Assembly: GCA_024278415.1 (NCBI GenBank)
Contig: JAJRTI010000655.1
Location: forward strand, 1-7,166
DNA length: 7,166 nucleotides
Origin: Planctomycetota bacterium
GTDB lineage: Bacteria; Planctomycetota; Brocadiia; JAJRTI01
Reading direction: 5' to 3'
The notes below the pieces were generated by a model. It did not search any database. It saw nothing but the letters and a program-made list of their open reading frames with translations, and had not been told where the DNA came from. Position numbers and translations under genes: made by a program. Shown piece after piece: positions 1-6,601 of the stretch (its first letter is position 1; every line of letters begins with the position of its first letter).

Positions 1-134
1 GAGAAGCCGACGCGCTTGTGGCTCCAGAGCGCGAAGGTCTCGCGCACGAGCGCCTCCAGCTCGCACAGCGCTTGCTTCGGCGACGGCTCCGCTTCGGTGG
101 GTCGCAGGGAGGTGATAGCGGTTTGGGGATCCAT
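1..134 (-). CDS. N-terminal fragment of an unrecognised protein, cut by the left edge
   Basis: An open frame starts at an ATG at 134 and runs off the left end, giving 44 residues. It opens MDPQTAITSLRPTEAEPS and continues with an amphipathic stretch, LCELEALVRETFALWSHKRV, before the edge. The composition (Leu, Glu, Ala, few Arg runs) looks like real protein rather than an antisense shadow. A second in-frame ATG at 179 would add 15 Cys/His/Pro-rich residues that look non-coding, so I prefer 134. There is no clear Shine-Dalgarno sequence before either start. The gene lies 54 bp after the peptidase stop codon on the same strand, so co-transcription is likely. The helical beginning with Trp-Ser-x-Lys-Arg-Val-Gly-Phe faintly recalls the start of small HD-domain hydrolases, but too little is visible to assign a family. 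Confidence 0.45.
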   Translation of the reverse strand, partial: MDPQTAITSLRPTEAEPSPKQALCELEALVRETFALWSHKRVGF

Positions 135-188
135 GCGGGGGCAATGGCAGTGGAAAGAGGAAGGCGTTGGGCCGCGCATCGGCGAAGG

Positions 189-2195
189 CTACCGCGCGGG
201 CGCCGCGACGAGCTTGAAGTAGTCGAGCACCACTTCGAGCGCGCAGGGTTGCTTGTATTGCACGATGCGCCAGATGTCGAGAGCGCTGCGCTTGCCGTTC
301 GCCCACGGCCAAAGCGTGCCCCAACTGACGTTCTTGGCCTCCGGCCGCTGGCGCAGCTCCTCCAGCCCGCGGCGCATTTTGGCCGGCAGTTCGGAATCGG
401 GCTGCGGGCGCCACGATGGCCGCACCGGCACGAACCCCGCGGCCTCCTCAGCGAGCGCCGGGTCCGGTTCGGGCAACGCGCCGGGCAGAGCGGCGTGCTT
501 GCCGGCGAACGCAGCCAGCAGGTCGCGGCTGGCCGCGGCCTCCGCGTCCGCGCAGACGCGTATTCCTTCCACGTGGCTCTCGACCGCGCGTCGATACTGC
601 ACGGGCATGCGCTTGGCCAGCGTCTCGGCCGGCTGCCGCGCGCGTTCGCACTCGGTCGCCGCGTGATAGTCTCGGCCGCGCGCGAGCATCTCCATCGCGG
701 CCGCGAGCTTCGCGTTCGAAGGCCGGCCCAACGCTGCGCGTTGCGCGAGGGCCTCTTCCCGCAGCGCGTCTGCAATGCGTGTTTTCGCCTTGCCCGCGGT
801 CAGGGCGGACAGCCAGCACGCTTCGTCGTCGCCGGCACACGCGAGGAAGTGGAGGAACGTCGCGCAGATCACGCCCGTGCGCGCGAGGTTGTCTGGGGAG
901 AGGTACTGCGGCATGTCTTGCGACGTGTGGTAGTACGGATACGGCCAGCAACTGAGTTGCGCGGTCGGCACGTCGAAATAGGGATCGATGATGAACGCGT
1001 CGTTGCCCCAGAATGGCTCGTGCCGCCAAGGGAAGTGCGCGTAGTTGTCCTCTCCGAAAAGCCAAGGCGGCATGTGCGCGACCGCCTCCGTGATCTCCGC
1101 CAAGAGATCCTCGATATACGACGGGGCGTGGTCGGGCGACTGAAAGATCACGAACTCGCCGCCCACCTTGCCCATGTCCACGCCCACCGAATCGAGGCAC
1201 AGCCCGGCCACCACGTCGGGCAGCTTGCCTCGGCGCTCCTCGAGATACGGCATGAAGCCCGACACCTCCGTGCTGAAGAGGAAGCGCACGGAGCGCTTCA
1301 TGCGCGGCAGCGCGCCGGCTTGGGTCATGGTCTGGAGCGTGCGCGCCATCTCGATGCCCAACGCGAGGCCGCTCGCGTTGTCGTACGCGCCGGGTTCGGA
1401 GATGTGCGCGAGCACCCACAGTTCCTCCTTGCCCGCGCCCTTCACGACCGCGTCGACCACGTCCGAATGCCCGGCGAACGAGCGCGCGTCGACCTCTGCA
1501 TGGAGCACGACCTTGCCGACCTTGGCCAGCTCCCGCAGCCGCGCGCCCTGCCGCGGGGACAGCACGAACCCGAAGAGGCCGTCGTTGTCGCCCATGCCGG
1601 CGAACACGTTCCACTGCACCGCGTCCGGCGCGTCGAAGCTCTCGCGCAGCGGCTTGGGGTAGTTGGGCATGGCCGGCCGGTCGACCGTGTCGCTGATGAC
1701 GCCGATGGCTCCGCGCTCCTTGGCGAGCGCGGCCACCGCGCGCACTTGCCGCGCGGTGAGCACGATCTTGCCCTTCAGGCGCAGGCCCTCATAATGCTCG
1801 GGCTTCGTGCCGTCGTCGAGCACGGCCAACTCCGCGGCCACGCCGCCCTTGGGCGTGGCGCCGCTGCGCGACACGACCGCGAGCGCGTTCTCCTCGAACG
1901 ACGTGATGCGCCGCGCGTGTTGCGTCGGCTTGACAATGCTCAGCGCCGCGCTCTTGCACTCCCACTCCGGCGCGATCACGGCCGGGCCGTACTTCGTCTT
2001 GCCATCTGCGGCGTACGGGATCAGGGTCGCATTGCGCACTCCGGCTTGCTTGAAGCGATCCACGCAGTAGCGGCACGCGTCGCGCAGCGAGGGCGTGCAC
2101 ACCGTGTTGCGAAACTGCCACAGGCGATTCACGTCGAGCCACGCGCGCTTGCCGCTGAGTTCCTTGGCGATGGGTTCGAGCAGATGATGGAACAC
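189..2195 (-). CDS. M28/DUF4910-type aminopeptidase-like protein with PA-like insert and C-terminal winged helix
   Basis: Encodes 668 residues from a GTG start. Residues 1-70 form a helical lead-in with an ELSGKRAW motif, typical of the start of M28/DUF4910-like peptidases. About 75-235 is a PA-like insert (GLRLKGKIVL). The zinc-peptidase core follows, with probable metal ligands H264 (LAHIS), D272 (GAYDNASG), E310 (FSTEVSG), D335 (LCLDS) and H423 (PYYHTSQD). A helical, Glu/Arg/Ala-rich region at about 455-615 leads to a C-terminal winged helix at about 621-668 (WANGKRSALDIWRIV, VVLDYFKLV). No signal peptide is seen, so it is probably cytoplasmic, and an aminopeptidase-like role is inferred from the fold. 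The positions next to two ligands are Ser266 and Thr309, where classical M28 enzymes have Asp and the general-base Glu. An upstream in-frame ATG at 2348 would give 719 residues, but the added 51 residues look non-homologous and overlap a promoter-like sequence. The stop is TAG. Confidence 0.9.
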   Translation of the reverse strand: MFHHLLEPIAKELSGKRAWLDVNRLWQFRNTVCTPSLRDACRYCVDRFKQAGVRNATLIPYAADGKTKYGPAVIAPEWECKSAALSIVKPTQHARRITSFEENALAVVSRSGATPKGGVAAELAVLDDGTKPEHYEGLRLKGKIVLTARQVRAVAALAKERGAIGVISDTVDRPAMPNYPKPLRESFDAPDAVQWNVFAGMGDNDGLFGFVLSPRQGARLRELAKVGKVVLHAEVDARSFAGHSDVVDAVVKGAGKEELWVLAHISEPGAYDNASGLALGIEMARTLQTMTQAGALPRMKRSVRFLFSTEVSGFMPYLEERRGKLPDVVAGLCLDSVGVDMGKVGGEFVIFQSPDHAPSYIEDLLAEITEAVAHMPPWLFGEDNYAHFPWRHEPFWGNDAFIIDPYFDVPTAQLSCWPYPYYHTSQDMPQYLSPDNLARTGVICATFLHFLACAGDDEACWLSALTAGKAKTRIADALREEALAQRAALGRPSNAKLAAAMEMLARGRDYHAATECERARQPAETLAKRMPVQYRRAVESHVEGIRVCADAEAAASRDLLAAFAGKHAALPGALPEPDPALAEEAAGFVPVRPSWRPQPDSELPAKMRRGLEELRQRPEAKNVSWGTLWPWANGKRSALDIWRIVQYKQPCALEVVLDYFKLVAAPAR

Positions 2196-2202
2196 GGGAG
2201 GG

Positions 2203-2207
2203 CTCCC
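2203..2207 (-). promoter_or_regulatory. Ribosome binding site for the GTG start of the peptidase gene
   Basis: On the minus strand GGGAG lies 7 nt before the GTG at 2195. The alternative ATG at 2348 has no comparable purine-rich site in front of it. Together with the protein alignment logic (ELSG motif about 11 residues after the GTG) this favours the shorter protein. Confidence 0.45.
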
Positions 2208-2244
2208 AAGGGAGGCGAGTTCGGCTTGGAAAAGGAGGCGCGGG

Positions 2245-2272
2245 ATTGTATCACCCCCGCGTCGGCATGCAA
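2245..2272 (-). promoter_or_regulatory. Putative sigma70-type promoter of the peptidase gene
   Basis: The minus strand reads TTGCAT (2272-2267), a 16-bp spacer, then TACAAT (2250-2245). The -10 box matches TATAAT in 5 of 6 positions, while the -35 box is weak (3 of 6). Transcription would begin near 2238, about 43 nt before the GTG at 2195 and downstream of the ATG at 2348, which again fits the GTG start. This rests on motif matching only. Confidence 0.35.
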
Positions 2273-2383
2273 GCCCACGAGTTTCCCCGAAACGAGGAGC
2301 GATCCTATCCCAAGCCCGGTGTGGCAGGTGGGCTGAGACGACTGTCATGTGTATACGCTCGCCATAGGCAGATCGCGCCGCTC

Positions 2384-2447
2384 GTAGTAGGGCGATTCAT
2401 CGCCCGTCTCTGCGTCCAAGGCAACGGGCGATAAATCGCCCTACTAC
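2384..2447. repeat. REPIN-like element: two inverted GTAG-headed REP sequences
   Basis: Two 24-nt arms (2384-2407 and 2424-2447) are inverted copies with a single mismatch (position 2398) and a 16-nt spacer. Each arm, read from its outer end, starts with GTAG, then TA, then a small palindrome GGGCGAT / ATCGCCC around a 2-nt loop. A GTAG head followed by a short imperfect hairpin is the hallmark of REP sequences mobilised by RAYT transposases (IS200/IS605-like Y1 family), and two such units in inverted orientation form a REPIN. The DNA can therefore fold as one long hairpin or as two small ones. In RNA from the minus strand the single mismatch becomes a G·U pair. No target-site duplication is visible and no RAYT gene lies in this window. 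An unrelated MITE or a strong transcript-end hairpin are the alternatives. Confidence 0.75.
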
Positions 2448-2534
2448 CAGCCACGTGCGCGTTGCCGCACGCACCGAGTAAAACAGTTGCTTAGCGATGA
2501 GAGCCGCTTCACGGCAATCCACGCTATCGTTTGC

Positions 2535-2562
2535 ATTATCGGCAATAGAGCGCTGGCGTGAA
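2535..2562 (-). promoter_or_regulatory. Weak promoter-like pair upstream of the REPIN
   Basis: The minus strand reads TTCACG (2562-2557), a 16-bp spacer, then GATAAT (2540-2535). Matches to consensus are 4 of 6 and 5 of 6. A transcript from here would cross the REPIN-like hairpin before reaching the peptidase gene. The segment is visibly less GC-rich than the genes around it. This is motif evidence only, and an AT-richer spacer will give such matches by chance. Confidence 0.25.
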
Positions 2563-2576
2563 CGATTACGTGAACG
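2557..2576. repeat. Direct repeat of CGTGAACG, period 12
   Basis: CGTGAACG occurs at 2557-2564 and again at 2569-2576, separated by ATTA. The copy at 2557 coincides with the -35 part of the weak promoter-like pair. Two copies a little over one helical turn apart could be a binding site for a regulator, but nothing else supports this. Confidence 0.4.
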
Positions 2577-2644
2577 CTGGAGGCGCGGACTGAGTGTGTG
2601 GCAGAGCTTTGCCCCGGGCCGGCGCCTTGGCCCCCGCGCCTGTT

Positions 2645-2685
2645 CGGTTCGGCTCCGATCATCCGCGGGTCGGCTCCGCCATCCG
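2645..2685. repeat. Tandem duplication of a 20/21-bp unit next to a stop codon
   Basis: Two contiguous units, 2645-2665 (21 bp) and 2666-2685 (20 bp), share 18 identical positions with two mismatches and one gap. Shared blocks are CATCCG, TCGGCTCCG and CGG. The array ends 5 bp before the TAG of the secreted-protein gene. It looks like a local replication-slippage duplication. It has no self-complementary stem strong enough to call a terminator. Confidence 0.6.
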
Positions 2686-2690
2686 AGAAC

Positions 2691-5600
2691 CTATTCCGCC
2701 CTGACCCAGTCCACCTCCAGCGTCGCTCCTTCCGGCAAATCCGCGGGCTCGGGGTCGAGCCGGATCTGGATCACCTTCCCCGTCCACAGTGCATGTTGGC
2801 TCAGGTCGAACACGACTTCCCGCCATGCACCGTCGCCCTTGAGCGCGACGGTCATCTGCTTTTTCGGACTCCAGCCGCGCGACACGTTCGTGCGCCAGAA
2901 GAGGCCCAGGCCCTCGCCCGCGCTCATCTTGGCGCGCACGCGCAGGCGCTTGTGCTTGCCCGCATCGATGCCGGCCGGGCCGCTGAGCGCGTACGGGTCG
3001 CGGCCCGTGACCCTGACCACGAGTGCGCCTGCGGCCTGGCTCACGGTGCAGGAGTGCGCGGCCAGCCAGCCCTCCGCGCTCGTCTCGAACTCCCAACTCG
3101 ATCGCCGAACGCCCGCGGCCTTCGGCTTGGCGAAGCGCACGCGCGTGAGTGAGAACGTCGCGTCGCCGTTGTCGTCGCACTTCACCCCAACTGCGAGCGC
3201 CCGCATGGCCGGATCGTACGCCCAGCCGGTCTCGCCCGGCGCGAGGCGCTCCTTGCGCGGGCACGGCTGCCCGTTGGCGAGCACACGCACCTCCTCGACG
3301 GATACGGGCGCGACAGTCGCATACGCGATTTCGCCTGGGAGGTAGTGCAGCCGCGCGGCGAGCGAGTCGGTCTCGCCCACGGCTTGCACGTCGCAGCCCG
3401 CGGCCACGTGCACGACACCGTGCTGGAGCTTCACGCGCTGTGCGCGCAGGCCGGGGTCGAGGCCCTTGAGCGCGAGCAGATTCACGACGATGTCTTCCGG
3501 GTTGATGTACCACGGGTTGCGCTTGGTGAACCAGTTTCCATAGCTGTCGGGCAGCGTGCCGGTGAGTGCGCCGCTGTCCCAAGGCCACTGCTGGTGCATC
3601 GCGCTCGACGTGATGCCCTCGACCTGCTTGCGCCAGACCGGGTCCGAGTCGAACCGCATGAGTTCCACGAGCGCGTACGCATACACGAGCCCGCACCACT
3701 GCACCGGCAGGCCGATCCACGTGTGCGTGTAGTACGTGCTGCCGAAGACCGGAATGCTCGCGTACCGCATGCCCGGGTGCTGGCCGTCGTCCCAGGTGTA
3801 TTGGAACGGCAGGCCGGTGCGCGCCCAGTAGCGCGCGCGGCCGAGCCAGCGCTTCTCCCCGGTAGCCATGTACGCCCACACGTACGTGCGGATGGCGTAC
3901 GCGGCCGCGAGCACGTCGGGCTCGAAGATGGGGCATTCCCAGCCTTGGCTGCCGCGCGGCGCCACGTAGCGCTCCATGTGTTTGAGCGCCGCGCGCAACG
4001 ACTGCTCGATGGCCGGGTCGCCGCTGAGCGCGGCCCACTTGGCCAGGGTGTACGCGTTGCGCGCCGCGATGCCGACCACGCGCGCGCCGCGCGGGCCGAG
4101 TTCCTTCTGCTTCTTGCCGGGATAATAGCCCCATCCTCCATCGGCCTCTTGGCTGGCCGCGGCGCGGTAGGCCTCGGCGCGGAGCCCGTCGATCGCGCGG
4201 GGCAGGCTGCCCCAGTGGTAGGGGAACTCGCCGCCCATGATGTGGCAGCCCGCGCGGCTCATGAGCCCGGCCGGGCCGCCGGCCGCGAGCGTCTTGTCCG
4301 CCATGAGCTTCACGCGCTCCAGCACGCGGCGTTTCTCCTCGCCCTTGGCGACCGCGCGGCCGTCCATGAGCAGGAGCGTCGCGTAGCCGGGCGAGTTGGT
4401 CGGCTTCCAGCGGTCGCCCACGCAGTGCTTGCTGCCCTTGGCCTCCTCGTCCCACACGGACACCATGAACCCGTGCCGGGACAGGCGCATCTCCTCCTCG
4501 AAGCTCCGCGGCCACGCCTCGGCCTCAGGGAAGCCCACCAGCTTGTCGAACCAAAGCAGCGCCGCGGTCGCGTCCGGCTTCGGCTGGCAAGCGACGATGT
4601 GCTGCTCCAGGCGCCACGTCTGGCCGGCCTTGAGGGTAGAGCTTTCGCCCGGCGCGGCCGCATACTCGTTTTCGGGCAGCGCATCCGGGGTGGACGGCAG
4701 CGCGAGCTGCATGAGGTGGTTGTCTTGGCGCGTGAGGAAGTTGGGCGAGGCAAAGCACGCGGTGGGCGCGATCTGCCGGCCGTCCCACTTCTGCCGCGGG
4801 TCCCACACGACGCCCAGCACCGGCCCGGCTGGGCGCGTCTCGACCATCATCATGGGCAGGGTGACCTTGAACTTGTGCGGCTGCCAGCGTTTGTGCAGCG
4901 GAGGCGCGAGGTCGCGCGTGCTCGAGCTGGCTTCGTCGCCGTTGAGGTATTCGAGGCCGGGGAAGATGGCGATGCCCTTGCCCGCGCCCGTCCCTCGGTC
5001 GCCGGCGAGCACGGCCGGGCCGGCGAGCCGCGGCATGGGCCCGTCCTTGAGCGCGGTGGCAATGAGGGAGACGCGCAGGACCGGCTGCCTCGCGTCGAGC
5101 GTGGCCGTCAACAGGCACGTCGCCAAGTCGCGCACTTGGCCGGACACGGCCACTTGCACTCCGCCATCGACGGGCTTCGCGGAGAGTTCCTTGAAACGGA
5201 CCGGGATCACGCCGGCGCCGCGGATCGAGTACTGCGCCCACGGGCTCACCGTGCCCGCGGGCTCCCATTGGCCGTCGGCCCACACGTACACGAGCGCGCC
5301 CAGGCCGCGCACGCGTTCGCAGAAGACCCAGCGCGTGGAGCGGTTTTCCATGAGCACGTAGTCGGGCGTGAGCCGCGCGGCTCGCACGCCGGCCGGGCGA
5401 TCCGGCGGGAGGGCCGGGAGCGTGGGCCAAAGCTCGTACGAGACCGAATGGGTCCGCGTGCTCTGCCCAAGCGTCGCGGTCGCCTGGACGCGGCCACGCG
5501 GGCCAGGTTGGACGCCCAGGTCGAACTCCAGCTCGCCCACCTCGCCCGGCGCGATCCGGCCCACGGGCTTGCGCTGGCCGTTGCACTCGATGGTGTAGTC

Positions 5601-6506
5601 GGGCCGGGGCAGCAGCGTGCCCTTGCCCGCGTTGCGCAGCGCGAACCGCACGCGCAGGCGCTCGCCCTGGAATGTCGCGGCCTGCGCGGGGCCCGCGTGT
5701 TCGATGCGGATCTCAGGCTGCCACGAACCTCCCCACGCGGCGGCCACGCCCTCCCCGCGCCAGCGCCACTGCTCGCAGGCCGCGCTGGAGCCGAAGTCGA
5801 AGGAGACGAACGTGTACGACGCGCCGGCCGGCAGGGTGACGGACGCGGTTGCGCCCGGCACGGGCTTGCCGTCGCGCGTCAGGCCTTCGACCTTCGCGCG
5901 GGCGCCGGCCTTGCCCTGCACCACGAGCACGCCGCTCGCGCCGGCCACGGCCTCGCCGGCCGGGATGGGTGACGCGTCGAGAGCGACGATGGTGGGCAGG
6001 CCGAAGAGCGCCCAATCGTAGCTCGTGTTGCCCTTGGGCCCGGCGTCGGTGGCCAGGGTCACGGCCAGTTCCTGCGCAAGCGCCACTGGCGCGGCGAGCG
6101 GCACGAATACGCTCGCGGCGACCTCCGCGGCGAGGACGTCTTTGCCGTTCACGTTGACGTAGAACCTCACTCCGTCCGGCCGCGCCTTCTCGTCGTCCCA
6201 CTTGACGCCGTCCGCGATGCCGGGTGCGGCGAGCAGAAACGCGCGGCGCCCTTTGGGCACGGAGACCTGCTTTGCGGGATATTCGAGCCGCGCCCGGCCT
6301 TGGGGCCGCGGGTGGAGGAACACGGACGGCAGGGTCGCGCCGCCGGCCTTGGCGTTGAGCCGCAGGGTGGCGGACGCGGTGTTGCTGGCCTTTGCGCGCT
6401 CGGAATCGGCCGCGCCGTCCCAGAGGACTTGCACCGGCCGGTCCGCGGCGGACGCGTGCGCCAGGGGGAGGGCGAGGCAGAGGATGAGCGTGCGGCACAG
6501 TGTCAT
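2691..6506 (-). CDS. Very large secreted multidomain protein, putative carbohydrate-active enzyme (family not recognised)
   Basis: Encodes 1271 residues. Residues 1-20 are a signal peptide (Leu/Ala-rich core, AHASA cleavage site), so the protein is exported. About 25-175 resembles an NPCBM-like sugar-binding sandwich (FYVNVNGKDVL, then SYDWALFG). About 265-360 is an Ig/CARDB-like module (GERLRVRFALRNAGKG). About 375-640 is beta-rich and about 646-1020 is helical, like an alpha/alpha toroid, with QEADGGWGYYPGK at 785-797, WECPIFEPDVLAAAYAIR near 856-873, TWDDGQHPGMRY at 904-915 and an aromatic segment at 923-943. About 1025-1128 is beta again. About 1138-1271 is a jelly-roll-like module starting WEFETSAEGW and ending VDWVRAE. 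A beta sandwich followed by a toroid and another sandwich is the general plan of many polysaccharide lyases and some glycoside hydrolases, so action on an extracellular polysaccharide is inferred. Catalytic residues cannot be named. It has its own promoter and Shine-Dalgarno. The stop is TAG. Confidence 0.93.
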   Translation of the reverse strand: MTLCRTLILCLALPLAHASAADRPVQVLWDGAADSERAKASNTASATLRLNAKAGGATLPSVFLHPRPQGRARLEYPAKQVSVPKGRRAFLLAAPGIADGVKWDDEKARPDGVRFYVNVNGKDVLAAEVAASVFVPLAAPVALAQELAVTLATDAGPKGNTSYDWALFGLPTIVALDASPIPAGEAVAGASGVLVVQGKAGARAKVEGLTRDGKPVPGATASVTLPAGASYTFVSFDFGSSAACEQWRWRGEGVAAAWGGSWQPEIRIEHAGPAQAATFQGERLRVRFALRNAGKGTLLPRPDYTIECNGQRKPVGRIAPGEVGELEFDLGVQPGPRGRVQATATLGQSTRTHSVSYELWPTLPALPPDRPAGVRAARLTPDYVLMENRSTRWVFCERVRGLGALVYVWADGQWEPAGTVSPWAQYSIRGAGVIPVRFKELSAKPVDGGVQVAVSGQVRDLATCLLTATLDARQPVLRVSLIATALKDGPMPRLAGPAVLAGDRGTGAGKGIAIFPGLEYLNGDEASSSTRDLAPPLHKRWQPHKFKVTLPMMMVETRPAGPVLGVVWDPRQKWDGRQIAPTACFASPNFLTRQDNHLMQLALPSTPDALPENEYAAAPGESSTLKAGQTWRLEQHIVACQPKPDATAALLWFDKLVGFPEAEAWPRSFEEEMRLSRHGFMVSVWDEEAKGSKHCVGDRWKPTNSPGYATLLLMDGRAVAKGEEKRRVLERVKLMADKTLAAGGPAGLMSRAGCHIMGGEFPYHWGSLPRAIDGLRAEAYRAAASQEADGGWGYYPGKKQKELGPRGARVVGIAARNAYTLAKWAALSGDPAIEQSLRAALKHMERYVAPRGSQGWECPIFEPDVLAAAYAIRTYVWAYMATGEKRWLGRARYWARTGLPFQYTWDDGQHPGMRYASIPVFGSTYYTHTWIGLPVQWCGLVYAYALVELMRFDSDPVWRKQVEGITSSAMHQQWPWDSGALTGTLPDSYGNWFTKRNPWYINPEDIVVNLLALKGLDPGLRAQRVKLQHGVVHVAAGCDVQAVGETDSLAARLHYLPGEIAYATVAPVSVEEVRVLANGQPCPRKERLAPGETGWAYDPAMRALAVGVKCDDNGDATFSLTRVRFAKPKAAGVRRSSWEFETSAEGWLAAHSCTVSQAAGALVVRVTGRDPYALSGPAGIDAGKHKRLRVRAKMSAGEGLGLFWRTNVSRGWSPKKQMTVALKGDGAWREVVFDLSQHALWTGKVIQIRLDPEPADLPEGATLEVDWVRAE

Positions 6507-6514
6507 GGGCGGGG

Positions 6515-6518
6515 CTCC
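6515..6518 (-). promoter_or_regulatory. Ribosome binding site of the secreted-protein gene
   Basis: GGAG on the minus strand lies 8 nt before the ATG at 6506. It confirms this start, which is also the one that places a complete signal peptide at the N-terminus. Confidence 0.6.
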
Positions 6519-6536
6519 GTTTGGGCATAGGCGATG

Positions 6537-6560
6537 GCGGGCTTCGAAGCGATTGCCCGC
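6537..6560 (-). promoter_or_regulatory. Hairpin in the 5' leader of the secreted-protein gene
   Basis: GCGGGC (6537-6542) and GCCCGC (6555-6560) are exact inverted repeats with a 12-nt loop containing TTCGAA. With the predicted transcription start near 6565 this hairpin would sit almost at the 5' end of the mRNA, where such stems often protect against decay. It has no T-run and is not a terminator. Confidence 0.35.
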
Positions 6561-6571
6561 TCTGCGCCAAC

Positions 6572-6600
6572 ACTATAGCCTCTGCCGCGCCACGCCTCAA
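6572..6600 (-). promoter_or_regulatory. Putative sigma70-type promoter of the secreted-protein gene
   Basis: The minus strand reads TTGAGG (6600-6595), a 17-bp spacer, then TATAGT (6577-6572). The -10 box matches 5 of 6 consensus positions, the -35 box 4 of 6, and the spacing is optimal. It would give a leader of about 58 nt before the ATG at 6506. It is the best promoter candidate in the window and stands out because TATA-like sequence is rare in this GC-rich DNA. Confidence 0.55.
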
Positions 6601-6601
6601 T

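Larger units (their letters stand above)
2196..2690. other. Intergenic region between the secreted-protein gene and the peptidase gene
   Basis: About 495 bp without a gene I would defend. From right to left it holds a tandem duplication directly after the upstream stop codon, a GC-rich dyad at 2616-2633 (GGGCC, 8-nt loop, GGCCC) with no T-run, an AT-richer segment at about 2460-2580 with a promoter-like pair, the REPIN-like inverted repeat, and a second promoter-like pair close to the peptidase start. A 72-codon open frame on the minus strand (2444-2662) covers part of it, but its product has no recognisable features and overlaps the repeats. Confidence 0.6.

Noticed and set aside
18..2336. 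772-codon plus-strand open frame covering the whole peptidase gene
   Set aside because: The product is dominated by Arg, Ala, His and Leu with no domain or motif, while the minus strand encodes clear M28 ligand motifs. GC-rich coding DNA commonly leaves an antisense frame without stops.
2616..2633. GGGCC / GGCCC stem as intrinsic terminator of the secreted-protein gene
   Set aside because: The stem is only 5 bp with an 8-nt loop, and no T-run follows on either strand.
2444..2662. 72-codon minus-strand open frame in the intergenic region
   Set aside because: No recognisable protein features, no good ribosome binding site seen, and it overlaps the edge of the REPIN and part of the tandem duplication.
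2659..4515. 618-codon minus-strand frame overlapping the secreted-protein gene
   Set aside because: It is a shifted frame of the 1271-residue gene with Arg/Gly/Ala-rich low-complexity product. I found no sign that it reflects a frameshift, since the main frame is continuous through the same region.
3345..5972. 875-codon plus-strand open frame antisense to the secreted-protein gene
   Set aside because: It has the same Arg/Ala/His-rich composition, no signal peptide or motif, and lies entirely inside a better-supported minus-strand gene that has a promoter, Shine-Dalgarno and signal peptide.
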